Below, piece by piece: positions 1 to 7,416 of a stretch of 19,273 bases of DNA. A program made the translations under genes and the position numbers. The DNA lies in assembly GCA_937863205.1 (NCBI GenBank), contig CALMGA010000374.1:1-19273 (forward strand). The letters are read 5' to 3'. The notes under the pieces are model-generated. The model was not told where the DNA came from. It did not search any database and saw nothing but the letters and a program-made list of their open reading frames with translations. This DNA comes from an uncultured Beijerinckiaceae bacterium. Lineage in GTDB: Bacteria; Pseudomonadota; Alphaproteobacteria; Rhizobiales; Beijerinckiaceae. Positions within the stretch are counted from its first letter, which is position 1. Each line of letters starts with the position of its first letter.

Positions 1-314
1 GGATGGACGGCGACAGGTCGCGCCGTTCCCATCGCGCACGATCGTGTCAGACGCGAGGCTTGTTCTTGCCGCCGAATGAAGCGGCGATCCCGACCCAGCG
101 CTCGAGCCGCTGCGAAATCTGCTCGCTGGCGCAATCGTGCGAACGACTCCTGCCGGACCCGAAGGATCCGGGGCGGACGCCGGCCCCATTGCTTCAGCCG
201 GCGAGTCCGGTCACCGTGCTGGGACGGCGTCGGTGGTCATGCCATACGGTCTCGCGCAGCCGCGCGCCCTGACCCGCGCCACCACGAAGGTGTCCGCATG
301 CATCCCGTGCTTCC
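1..314. other. Leading segment without a supported gene
   Basis: All six frames were read. The open frames here are short, rich in Arg/Ser/Pro and look like antisense or out-of-frame reading of GC-rich DNA. A minus-strand frame from 193 to 47 ends in a protein-like stretch (EQISQRLERWVGIAASFGG at its core), but it has no ATG, GTG or TTG after its upstream stop, so it cannot be called a gene. It may be a relic. The segment should carry the promoter of the histidine kinase at 315, but no convincing -35/-10 pair was found. No response-regulator C-terminus is visible. Confidence 0.5.
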
Positions 315-1694
315 ATGACGCTGGTGTCCTCACCCTGGCTGCGGACGGTCCCGCAGGCGGCCCTTGAGGTCGGGCGGCGCGGCGGCGGCCTGCTGCCCCG
401 CATGCTGCCCAAGGGGCTTTACGCCCGCTCCATCCTCATCGTCATCCTGCCGATGGTGATCCTGCAGAGCGTTCTTACCTTTATCTTCCTGGAGCGGCAC
501 TGGGCGCTCGTCACCAACCGGCTGTCCACCGTGCTGACCCAGGACCTGTCGGCGATCATCGACATCTATCAATCCTACCCTCAGGACGCCAACCTCGACA
601 CGTTGACCCGGATCGCGCAGGACCGGATGAAGATCGACCTCGAATTCCTCCCCGCCGGGCATCTGCCGCCGGCCCTGCCCAAGCCGTTCTTCTCCATCGT
701 CGACGGGGCGCTCTCGAACGAGATCCGCAAGCAGATCGGGCGCCCGTTCTGGCTCGACACGGTTGGTCGGTCCAACCTGATCGAGATCCGCATCGAGCTG
801 CCGCACGCGGTCCTGCGCGCGGTGGCCTACCGCAGCGCGGCCTATGCTTCCAACTCCTACATCTTCATCGTCTGGATGCTCGGCACCTCGCTCGTGCTGA
901 TCAGTGTGGCGGTGGCCTTCCTGCGCACGCAGATCCGGCCGATCCTGCGCCTGTCGCGGGCGGCGGAAGCCTTCGGCAAGGGCCGCGAGATCGAGTTCCG
1001 ACCGCGCGGCGCCCGCGAAGTGCGCCAGGCCGGCTACGCCTTTATCGCGATGAAGCGCCGCATCGAGCGAGTGATCGAGCAGCGGACGGCCATGCTGAAC
1101 GGGGTCAGCCACGACCTGCGCACCGTGATCACCCGCTTCAAGCTCTCGCTCGCCCTGATGGAGGGCAACGAGGACTCGGACGAGATGAAGAAGGACGTCG
1201 AGGAGATGCAGCGCATGCTGGAAGGCTATCTCGCCTTCGCCCGCGGCGATGCCGGCGAGCCGGCGGTGCCGGTGGACATGCGCGAGTTCCTCGACGACAT
1301 CCGCGCCGACGACGAGCGCCACGGCGAAATGCTGGAGATCGCCTTTGCCGGCGATCCCGTGGTGAGGGTGCGCCCCGACGCCTTCAAGCGCTGCGTCGGC
1401 AACCTCGTCGGCAACGCCCACCGCCACGCCGCCACCGTGGTGCTCGACGTCACCCGCGATGGCCGCTTCCTCACCATCCATGTCGACGACGACGGTCCCG
1501 GCATCCCGCCGGAAAACCGCCAGGACGTGTTCCGCCCCTTCGTCCGGCTCGACGCGGCGCGCAACCAGGACGCGGGCGGCACCGGCCTCGGCCTTTCGAT
1601 CGCCCGCGACATCGCCCGCTCGCACGGCGGCGACATCACCCTGGGCGACAGTCCGCTCGGCGGTTTGCGCGCCAGCCTGCGCGTGCCGGTGTAG
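315..1694 (+). CDS. EnvZ-like membrane sensor histidine kinase
   Basis: This is an inner-membrane two-component sensor kinase of 459 residues. It should autophosphorylate on His and pass the phosphate to an OmpR-type regulator. Two membrane helices (about 36-58 and 182-203) bracket a periplasmic sensor region of about 120 residues. A HAMP-like linker follows (about 205-255, containing PILRLSRAAEAFGKG). The dimerisation/phosphoacceptor box is GVSHDLRT with His266. The ATPase domain shows the N box (NLVGNAHRHA, 363-372), G1 (DDDGPGIP, 391-398) and G2 (GGTGLGLSIA, 421-430), so all catalytic motifs are intact. The ATG at 315 has no clear Shine-Dalgarno site. A start at 402 (MLPKGLYARS) would still leave both helices, so the start is uncertain. 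A cognate regulator is usually adjacent, but none lies within the 314 bases upstream. The stimulus cannot be read from the sequence. Confidence 0.93.
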   Translation: MTLVSSPWLRTVPQAALEVGRRGGGLLPRMLPKGLYARSILIVILPMVILQSVLTFIFLERHWALVTNRLSTVLTQDLSAIIDIYQSYPQDANLDTLTRIAQDRMKIDLEFLPAGHLPPALPKPFFSIVDGALSNEIRKQIGRPFWLDTVGRSNLIEIRIELPHAVLRAVAYRSAAYASNSYIFIVWMLGTSLVLISVAVAFLRTQIRPILRLSRAAEAFGKGREIEFRPRGAREVRQAGYAFIAMKRRIERVIEQRTAMLNGVSHDLRTVITRFKLSLALMEGNEDSDEMKKDVEEMQRMLEGYLAFARGDAGEPAVPVDMREFLDDIRADDERHGEMLEIAFAGDPVVRVRPDAFKRCVGNLVGNAHRHAATVVLDVTRDGRFLTIHVDDDGPGIPPENRQDVFRPFVRLDAARNQDAGGTGLGLSIARDIARSHGGDITLGDSPLGGLRASLRVPV

Positions 1695-1818
1695 GTCGGG
1701 CACCGTCGAGCTTATCCGTGAAATCGAGTTCCGGGGCCTGCCCTTTCGCGCTCCCGCACGTTGCCGGCGCATCGGAACCAAACAGCTGCCCCGTCGCCTA
1801 CCGATGGCAGCCCGCAAC

Positions 1819-1823
1819 AGGAG
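1819..1823 (+). promoter_or_regulatory. Ribosome binding site fixing a GTG start
   Basis: AGGAG lies six bases before GTG at 1830. An in-frame ATG at 1761 would add 23 residues with no family resemblance and has no comparable site, so this motif favours the GTG start of the dehydrogenase. Confidence 0.65.
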
Positions 1824-1829
1824 CAGCAC

Positions 1830-2564
1830 GTGGTTGAACGCGGCACGGTGATCGTCACGGGCGGCAGCCGGGGCATCGGCGCGGCCATCTCGAAGCGGCT
1901 TGCCGCGGACGGCTATGGCGTCGCCGTGAACTACCAGCGCAACGCGGAGGCGGCGCAGGCCCTCGTGGCCGAGATCGGACGCGGCGGCGGCCGGGCGCTG
2001 GCCGTCGGGGCCGACGTTGCCGACGAGGCGCAGGTCGCGGCCTTGTTCGAGCAGGCCGCACGGCTCGGGCCGCTCGCCGGCCTCGTCAACAACGCCGGCG
2101 TGCTGGGCGAAATGCGCCGCATCGACGAGCACGATGCGGCGAGCCTCACGGCCGTGCTCGCAACCAACGTCGTCGGCGCCGCGCTGTGCGCCAAGCACGC
2201 CGTCCGCGCGCTCTCGACCAAGCACGGCGGGCCGGGCGGGGCGATCGTCAACGTCGGCTCCATCGCCGCCACAACCGGCGGCATCGCCGGCATGGTCGCC
2301 TACGCCGCCAGCAAGGGCGCCCTGCACAGCCTCACGATCGGTCTCGCCAAGGAGGTCGCCCGCGAGGGCATCCGGGTCAATGCGGTGGCCCCGGGCATGA
2401 TCGTCACCGACATGACGCAGGGCGTCGCCGCCCAGGTCGGGCCGACCGTGCCGCTCGGGCGGTGCGGCGAGCCGCATGAGATCGCCGCCGCCGTGGCGTG
2501 GCTCCTGTCGGCGGAGGCGAGCTACGCCGTGGGCACGATCCTGACGATCTCGGGCGGGCGCTAG
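1830..2564 (+). CDS. Short-chain dehydrogenase/reductase (classical SDR, FabG-like)
   Basis: This is a cytoplasmic NAD(P)-dependent oxidoreductase of 244 residues, the usual length for classical SDRs. The Rossmann glycine motif TGGSRGIG is at 10-17 and NNAG at 87-90. The catalytic residues are Asn113, Ser144 and Tyr158-x3-Lys162 (YAASK). The PG motif (APGMIVTDM) and the C-terminal ISGGR ending are also typical. The substrate cannot be assigned: the family includes 3-oxoacyl-ACP reductases and sugar or alcohol dehydrogenases. The GTG start at 1830 is chosen for its AGGAG site and because the protein then begins just before the first beta strand. The stop codon touches the ATG of the next gene, so the two are probably co-transcribed and translationally coupled. 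Confidence 0.93.
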   Translation: MVERGTVIVTGGSRGIGAAISKRLAADGYGVAVNYQRNAEAAQALVAEIGRGGGRALAVGADVADEAQVAALFEQAARLGPLAGLVNNAGVLGEMRRIDEHDAASLTAVLATNVVGAALCAKHAVRALSTKHGGPGGAIVNVGSIAATTGGIAGMVAYAASKGALHSLTIGLAKEVAREGIRVNAVAPGMIVTDMTQGVAAQVGPTVPLGRCGEPHEIAAAVAWLLSAEASYAVGTILTISGGR

Positions 2565-3038
2565 ATGGCGTGGTCAGCTCCGACGTGGCGCTCGCGCTTC
2601 TTCGCGCCCGCCGCCATCCCGACCGCGCCGCTGGCGCTCGGCCTTGCCGGGCTGATCCCGTTCTGGGCCCTGGCGCTCGGCCTTCTCGTTCACGGCGCCT
2701 TCGGTTTCCGGGTGGCCGCGCTTGACCTTGCCCTCGCGACCTACGCCGCCGTGATCGTCTCGTTCCTTGGCGGGATGCGCTGGGGCTTGGCGGTGCGCGC
2801 CGGCGACGGCGGGCTGAACTACGCCATCTCCGTGGTGCCCTCGCTCGTCGCCTGGGCGCTGCTCGCGGCCCCCGAGCCCTGGCGGCTCGCCGGCCTCGGC
2901 CTGACCGCCCTGGCGCTCGGACCGATCGACCTCGGCCTCGTGCGCTCGGGGATGGCGCCGCCCTGGTTCGGGCGCCTGCGCCTGATCCTGTCGACCGGCG
3001 CCGGCCTTGCCCTGCTGCTGGGGGCGGCGCTCGTCTAG
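2565..3038 (+). CDS. DUF3429 family membrane protein
   Basis: This is a 157-residue hydrophobic protein with about four to five predicted membrane helices (roughly 22-46, 53-70, 85-102, 107-126 and 139-156). The FLGGMRWG signature at 67-74, in a conserved TYAAVIVSFLGG context, is what I recall for DUF3429. The function of the family is unknown. It starts directly after the stop of the SDR gene with no intervening base, which implies one transcript. Its TAG stop lies at the outer edge of the palindromic repeat that follows. Confidence 0.85.
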   Translation: MAWSAPTWRSRFFAPAAIPTAPLALGLAGLIPFWALALGLLVHGAFGFRVAALDLALATYAAVIVSFLGGMRWGLAVRAGDGGLNYAISVVPSLVAWALLAAPEPWRLAGLGLTALALGPIDLGLVRSGMAPPWFGRLRLILSTGAGLALLLGAALV

Positions 3039-3139
3039 AGCATCGAACCCTGAACCGGATCCTGTCCGATGCTCTAACTTGCTGTGCCGCATCGGATTTG
3101 TCCGAAAACCGCTGCGCACTTTTCGGTCCGATGCTCTAG
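3037..3139. repeat. Palindromic intergenic repeat of rhizobial type
   Basis: The segment holds two hairpin units. Unit one is AGAGCATCG at 3037-3045 paired with CGATGCTCT at 3067-3075, a perfect 9-bp match. Unit two nests GCATCGGA (3089-3096) with TCCGATGC (3127-3134), and inside it CCGAAAA (3102-3108) with TTTTCGG (3120-3126). Similar 'CGATGCTCTAG ... TTTTCGG' palindromes are common between genes in Hyphomicrobiales; this is from general knowledge, not a search. It sits between convergent genes and its CTAG ends provide the TAG stops of both DUF3429 and glcD. It probably also acts as a two-way transcription end or mRNA stabiliser. Confidence 0.8.
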
Positions 3140-4629
3140 AACCGCGGCAACTCGGGGAAGGCGACCTTGCCGGCATGGACGTGCATGCGGCCGAGTTCCG
3201 CGCAGCGGTGCAGGGTTGGGAACACCTTGCCCGGGTTGAGCCTGTGCTCGGGATCGAAGGCGCATTTCAGCCGCTGCTGCTGCTGCAGGTCGATGTCCGT
3301 GAACATGGTGCCCATCAGGTCGCGCTTCTCCACCCCGACGCCGTGCTCGCCGGTGAGCACGCCGCCGACCTCGACGCAGAGCCGCAGGATGTCCGAGCCG
3401 AAGGCTTCCGCCCGCTCGGTGTCGCCGGGCTTGGCCGCGTCGTAGAGGATGAGCGGATGGAGGTTGCCGTCGCCGGCGTGGAAGACGTTGGCGACGCGCA
3501 GGCCGTACTGCTCGCCGAGCCGCTCCATCCGCTCCAGCACGAGGCCGAGCTTTGATCGCGGGATGGAGCCGTCCATGCACAGGTAGTCCGGACCCACCGC
3601 GCCAACGGCCGGAAAGGCGTTCTTGCGCCCCTGCCAGAACTGCACCCGTTCGGCATCGGAGGTCGACACCTTGACCGTGCTCGCCTCGTGCCTCGCCGCG
3701 ATCCCCGACACCTTCTCGATGAGATGGTCGACCTCGGAGGCCGTGCCGTCGAGCTCGACGATGACGAGGCTGCCGGCGTCGCGGGGATAGCCGCAGGGCT
3801 GGTAGTTCTCGGTGGCGACGATGGTCTTGTTGTCCATCATCTCCATGCCGCCGGGGATGATGCCGGAGCCGATCACGTCGGCGACGAAATCGCAGCCGGC
3901 CTGCACCGTCGGGAAGCCGAGCAGCACGCCGCGCGCCACCTCGGGCTTCTTCAGGATGCGGACCGTGACTTCCGTGACCACGCCGAGTAGCCCTTCGGAG
4001 CCGGTCATCACGCCGATGAGGTCGTAGAGCGAGGAGTCGAGGTGCTTGCCGCCGAGCCGGATCACCTCGCCGCCCATCAGCACCATCTCCAGGCCGAGGA
4101 GGTTGTTGGTGGTGAGCCCGTACTTCAGGCAGTGCACGCCGCCGGAATTCTCGGCCACGTTGCCGCCGATCGAGCAGGCGATCTGCGAGGACGGATCGGG
4201 CGCGTAATAGAAGCCCTCGTCCTCCACCGCCTTGGAGATCGCGAGGTTGGCGACACCCGGCTGCACCACGGCGCAGCGGTTGGGATAGTCGACTTCCAGG
4301 ATGCGGTTGAACTTGCCCATGGCGAGCAGGATGCCGTCCTCCAGCGGCAGCGAGCCGCCCGACAGCGAGGTGCCGCCGCCGCGCGGCACCACCTTGACGT
4401 TCATCTCCTTGGCCAGCGCCATGATCTCGGAAACTTCCGCCACCGTCTCGGGCAGCACCACGACGAGCGGCATCTGCCGGTACATGGTGACGGCATCGCA
4501 CTCGTAGGGGCGCATTTCCCGCGCATTGGCGAGAACGTTGCCGGGCCTGACGATCGCCTCCAGCCGCGCCACGATTTCGCCGCGCCGGTCGAGGATCGCG
4601 GCTTCCGGCTTCGGCATGGTGAGCGTCAT
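3136..4629 (-). CDS. glcD: FAD-linked 2-hydroxyacid dehydrogenase, GlcD family
   Basis: This is a 497-residue flavoprotein, close to the length of glycolate dehydrogenase subunit GlcD. It has an N-terminal PCMH-type FAD-binding domain with PRGGGTSLSGG (82-92) and GSEGLLGVVTEVT (210-222). The C-terminal FAD-linked oxidase domain carries HAGDGNLHP (384-392) and GEHGVGVEK (427-435), whose histidines are typical of the glycolate/D-lactate dehydrogenase family. The start at 4629 is chosen because AGGAGG (4640-4645) lies ten bases upstream; the open frame extends 16 residues further without such a site. GlcD normally works with GlcE and the iron-sulfur subunit GlcF, and neither is adjacent. The substrate could therefore be glycolate, D-lactate or D-2-hydroxyglutarate. 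Two short redox enzymes lie upstream on the same strand, 152 bases away. Confidence 0.9.
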   Translation of the reverse strand: MTLTMPKPEAAILDRRGEIVARLEAIVRPGNVLANAREMRPYECDAVTMYRQMPLVVVLPETVAEVSEIMALAKEMNVKVVPRGGGTSLSGGSLPLEDGILLAMGKFNRILEVDYPNRCAVVQPGVANLAISKAVEDEGFYYAPDPSSQIACSIGGNVAENSGGVHCLKYGLTTNNLLGLEMVLMGGEVIRLGGKHLDSSLYDLIGVMTGSEGLLGVVTEVTVRILKKPEVARGVLLGFPTVQAGCDFVADVIGSGIIPGGMEMMDNKTIVATENYQPCGYPRDAGSLVIVELDGTASEVDHLIEKVSGIAARHEASTVKVSTSDAERVQFWQGRKNAFPAVGAVGPDYLCMDGSIPRSKLGLVLERMERLGEQYGLRVANVFHAGDGNLHPLILYDAAKPGDTERAEAFGSDILRLCVEVGGVLTGEHGVGVEKRDLMGTMFTDIDLQQQQRLKCAFDPEHRLNPGKVFPTLHRCAELGRMHVHAGKVAFPELPRF

Positions 4630-4781
4630 GGGGTGCGGACCTCCTCGAAGCGCCTGCTTGGGACGCTTGGCTCCCATGTAAGCGCTGCACGGCGCCGCGT
4701 CACCGCTGGGCGTTCAGGGGATGCGGCCAGGGGTAGGCGGCGTTGTCCCGCGTCGACCCGGAAAAGCGGCTGCCATTTCGG

Positions 4782-5471
4782 CTACCAGGCGATCGGCTGG
4801 CCGCGCCAGTCGAGGAAGACGCAGCCGGGTTGTCCCGCCCTGGCCGCGATGGCTTCGGCGATGCCCCTGGCGCTCTCCTCCACGTCGAGCGCGGCATCGC
4901 TGCCGCCCATGGCTGTACGCACCCAGCCCGGGTGCATCGCGATCACCGTCTGCTGGCGATGGCGCGCCGCATAGCAGCGCAGAAGCGTGTTCAGCGCCGC
5001 CTTGCTGGCGCGGTAGGTGTCGTAGCCGCCGCTGACGTTCCCCGTCACGCTGCCGAGACCCGAGCTCATCGCGACCACGGCGCCCGTGGTGGGAACGCGA
5101 CCGCCCAGCGCCTCGATCAGCTGCATCGGGGCCAAGGCATTGGTGAGCAGGACTTGAGTGAAGGCGTCGGGGGCAACCCGTCCGGCCGGCCGCTCGCGGT
5201 CGCCGGCGATGCCGGCTGACACCAACAGCAGGTCGAGCCGCGCTTCATCGCTGCCGATCGCCTCGCCGAGCCTGGCGGCGGCTTCCGCGTCGTTGATGTC
5301 GAGGGTGACGAGGCGCAGGGCCTCGCCGGCTGCGGCCGCGAGGGTGTCGAGCGCGGCATCGTGCCGTCCCCGCGTCGTCGCCACGACGCGCCAGCCACGG
5401 CCGGTGTATTCGCGCGCCAAGCCCAGCCCCAAGCCCCGCGAGGCGCCGACGATCACCGCCGTTTTCCGCAT
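4782..5471 (-). CDS. Short-chain dehydrogenase/reductase
   Basis: This is a 229-residue SDR. GASRGLG is at 9-15, a shortened SAG at 85-87 replaces the usual NNAG, and Asn111, Ser136/137 and Tyr153-x3-Lys157 (YRASK) complete the catalytic set. The substrate is unknown; the shape resembles the CsgA/sniffer-like SDR group. The start at 5471 is favoured because GGAG lies nine bases upstream, while the alternative ATG at 5480 has GGAG directly against it. The gene follows the aldo/keto reductase by 44 bases on the same strand, so a two-gene operon is likely. The gap contains a 17-base tandem duplication that also duplicates the ribosome binding site. Confidence 0.88.
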   Translation of the reverse strand: MRKTAVIVGASRGLGLGLAREYTGRGWRVVATTRGRHDAALDTLAAAAGEALRLVTLDINDAEAAARLGEAIGSDEARLDLLLVSAGIAGDRERPAGRVAPDAFTQVLLTNALAPMQLIEALGGRVPTTGAVVAMSSGLGSVTGNVSGGYDTYRASKAALNTLLRCYAARHRQQTVIAMHPGWVRTAMGGSDAALDVEESARGIAEAIAARAGQPGCVFLDWRGQPIAW

Positions 5472-5476
5472 TCCGG

Positions 5477-5510
5477 TCATCTCCGCATCCCGATCATCTC
5501 CGCGTCCCGG
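5477..5510. repeat. 17-bp tandem duplication at the SDR start
   Basis: Positions 5477-5493 and 5494-5510 are two copies of a 17-base unit differing at two positions (plus strand TCATCTCCGCATCCCGA and TCATCTCCGCGTCCCGG). On the minus strand each copy carries GCGGAGATGA, so both a GGAG site and an ATG are duplicated just before the SDR coding region. The ATG of the upstream copy reads into a stop after five codons. Confidence 0.75.
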
Positions 5511-5515
5511 TTATT

Positions 5516-6496
5516 TCATTGGAAGCCGGTGACGGCGTGGGGGACGTACAGCGCCTCCAGGCGCCCGTTTTCATCGGCGGTGAGGTTCAGCGTCAAGGCG
5601 GTGACGGCATCATCGAGGTGATGCGGCTTCGTGGCGCCGATGATAGGGGCGCTCACCTCCGGCTTGGCCAGCACCCAGGCCAGCGCCACCTGCGCCCGCG
5701 AAACGCCGCGGGCGCGGGCGATGGCGCCGACCTCGTCCACGATGCGGCGGTCGGCCTCCTCCGTCTTGGCGTAGAGCGTCCTGCCGAACTCGTCCGTGCG
5801 CAGCCGCTCGGTTTCGTCCGACCAGTCGCGGGTGAGGCGCCCGCGCGCCATCGGGCTCCAGGGAATGACGCCGATGCCTTCCACCCGGCACAGCGGCAGC
5901 ATCTCCCGCTCCTCCTCGCGATACAGCAGGTTGACGTAGTTCTGCATGGTGGAGAACCGCGTCCAGCCGTGGCGGTCGGCGAGGTAGAGCGCCTTGGCGA
6001 ACTGCCAGGCGTGCATCGAGGACGCGCCGATGTAGCGAGCCTTGCCGGCCTTCACCACGTCGTGCAGCGCTTCCAGCGTTTCGGCGATGGGCGTTTCTTC
6101 GTCCCAGCGGTGGATCTGGTAAAGGTCGACGTAGTCCGTGCCGAGCCGGCGCAGCGAAGCATCGATCTCGTGCAGGATCGCCCCGCGCGACAGGCCGGCC
6201 CCGTTGGGCCCCGCCCGCATGCGCCCGTGCACCTTGGTGGCGATCACCACGTCCTCGCGCCGGGCATAGTCCTTCAGGGCTCGGCCGACGATCTCCTCGC
6301 TTGTGCCGGCCGAGTACACGTTGGCCGTGTCGAAGAAGTTGATGCCGAGGTCGAGCGCCTTGCGGATGAAAGGCCGCGCCTGATCCTCCGGCAGCGTCCA
6401 TTCGTGGGTGCCCTGATCGGGCACGCCGTAGCTCATGCAGCCCAGGCAGAGCCGCGACACGTTGAGGCCGGTGGTGCCGAGGCGTCGGTAGTCCAT
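5516..6496 (-). CDS. yajO: Aldo/keto reductase, YajO-like
   Basis: This is a 326-residue NADPH-dependent (beta/alpha)8-barrel reductase. The catalytic tetrad is Asp56, Tyr61, Lys88 and His129. The N-terminus (RLGTTGLNVSRLCLGCM) and the phrases YIGASSMHAWQFAKAL, NLLYREEEREMLPLC and VIPWSPMARGRLTR closely match what I recall of E. coli YajO, which is about the same length. That protein has been linked to xylulose-derived or general aldehyde reduction, so the physiological substrate remains uncertain. An AAAGGG site lies about nine bases before the ATG. The gene is first of a likely pair with the SDR downstream. A hairpin at 6545-6584 separates it from the exported protein upstream. Confidence 0.92.
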   Translation of the reverse strand: MDYRRLGTTGLNVSRLCLGCMSYGVPDQGTHEWTLPEDQARPFIRKALDLGINFFDTANVYSAGTSEEIVGRALKDYARREDVVIATKVHGRMRAGPNGAGLSRGAILHEIDASLRRLGTDYVDLYQIHRWDEETPIAETLEALHDVVKAGKARYIGASSMHAWQFAKALYLADRHGWTRFSTMQNYVNLLYREEEREMLPLCRVEGIGVIPWSPMARGRLTRDWSDETERLRTDEFGRTLYAKTEEADRRIVDEVGAIARARGVSRAQVALAWVLAKPEVSAPIIGATKPHHLDDAVTALTLNLTADENGRLEALYVPHAVTGFQ

Positions 6497-6544
6497 GGAA
6501 TCACCCTTTGCGATGTCGCCTCGGCAACTAGGGCGAGATCACGC

Positions 6545-6584
6545 GAAGGGGATCCATCCCGCGTGCGGAAAACACGTCCCCTTC
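6545..6584 (-). terminator. Hairpin after the exported C-x4-C protein
   Basis: GAAGGGGA (6545-6552) pairs perfectly with TCCCCTTC (6577-6584). Inside, CGTG (6562-6565) pairs with CACG (6573-6576). The structure overlaps the stop codon of the 7215-6583 gene on the minus strand. No T-run follows, so it may be a weak or factor-dependent terminator, or an mRNA-end stabiliser. Confidence 0.45.
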
Positions 6585-7215
6585 AATGCCGGTAGCAGGA
6601 CCAGGGATCGCCGGCACGGGGAACGCACGAAGGCTTGGGCGGCGGTGCACGATAAGCCACGCGCCCTTGCGGCGCTGCCGCCGATCCGGCCGGCGCGGGT
6701 GCGGCGGCGGGTGCGGCCACTGGCATCGCGACGGGCTCGGGCGGCTCGGCCGCTGCCGTGAAGGAGCTGAAACGCGATTGCGGCGTGCCCGATTGCGACT
6801 GTGACAGTGGAGCGTCGTTGTCGCTTGCACTGGAATGACCGTGGAACAGGTCGCAGATCGTCCCCCCGCATTCGCCGTCGCGGTTGCCGCCGGTGAGACC
6901 GCCGCCGCCGACGTTGAAGAACGAGGAGCGTTGCGGCGCCGGTGCCGCCGACCCTTGGGCCGGGGCGGCGCTGGAACCGGAGAACATGTTGGACAGGAAG
7001 CCGCTGCTCGGCGCGGTCAAAGGCGTTGCCGCTGCGGGCGCGGCTGCCGGTGCCGCCCCCTCCTGGGCCGGGCTTGGCGAACCGTAGTAGATGTCGCAAA
7101 GCGTCCCGCTGCATCTTTGCGGGGTTTGCTGGGCGGCGGCGCCGCTTGCGAGCGCGCCCGCGACGAAAAGAGCGGACAAGGCGGCGAACGCTGCGATCTT
7201 GGCGGAAGGGAGCAT
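6583..7215 (-). CDS. Exported protein with two C-x4-C motifs, unknown family
   Basis: I do not recognise this 210-residue protein. It has a signal peptide (Lys6, hydrophobic 8-24, likely cleavage near AAA-QQ at 28/29), so it should be periplasmic or secreted. The mature part is Ala/Pro/Ser-rich and mostly disordered-looking, with two short conserved islands: CSGTLCDIYYG (35-45) and CGGTICDLFHG (116-126). A C-terminal pair of cysteines (197 and 207) brings the total to six, which suggests three disulfides or a redox/metal role; this is inference. The start at 7215 is chosen because it begins the signal peptide; the frame is open to 7353 but that extension is not leader-like. The neighbour at 7824-7417 carries the same motif, and both starts follow GACGGGAA at a distance of 7-8 bases. 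Confidence 0.75.
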   Translation of the reverse strand: MLPSAKIAAFAALSALFVAGALASGAAAQQTPQRCSGTLCDIYYGSPSPAQEGAAPAAAPAAATPLTAPSSGFLSNMFSGSSAAPAQGSAAPAPQRSSFFNVGGGGLTGGNRDGECGGTICDLFHGHSSASDNDAPLSQSQSGTPQSRFSSFTAAAEPPEPVAMPVAAPAAAPAPAGSAAAPQGRVAYRAPPPKPSCVPRAGDPWSCYRH

Positions 7216-7222
7216 CGGACGT

Positions 7223-7230
7223 TTCCCGTC
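7223..7230 (-). promoter_or_regulatory. Shared GACGGGAA leader element, copy 1
   Basis: On the minus strand GACGGGAA ends seven bases before the ATG at 7215. The same octamer sits eight bases before the ATG of the paralogous gene at 7824. It is probably the ribosome binding site of this family, or the end of a duplicated leader. Confidence 0.4.
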
Positions 7231-7416
7231 ACACGAGTTGGTGAACGTGGGATCCTCATTGCGGCCGAACGTGTCAGCGGAGTGGCCGTGCTCGAAGAAA
7301 CCGGGCGGCTGTGGCCGAGATGCCACATCGAGATCGCGTGGGTTGTGGATCATCGGAGCCGATGCGCCCGGCGGCGTCGCCGACGAGCGCCCTGGTTCCC
7401 GGCGCGTCCAGCGGGC

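Noticed and set aside
47..193. Minus-strand 48-codon frame with a protein-like end
   Set aside because: There is no usable start codon after its upstream stop; at most a relic.
330..2477. A 715-codon minus-strand open frame opposite the kinase and SDR
   Set aside because: Composition is His/Arg/Gly/Asp-rich and patternless, typical of antisense reading of GC-rich genes; the plus-strand products have clear motifs.
7210..7220. GAGCATCGGAC resembling the start of the intergenic repeat
   Set aside because: It overlaps the start codon region of the secreted protein and lacks the matching opposite arm.
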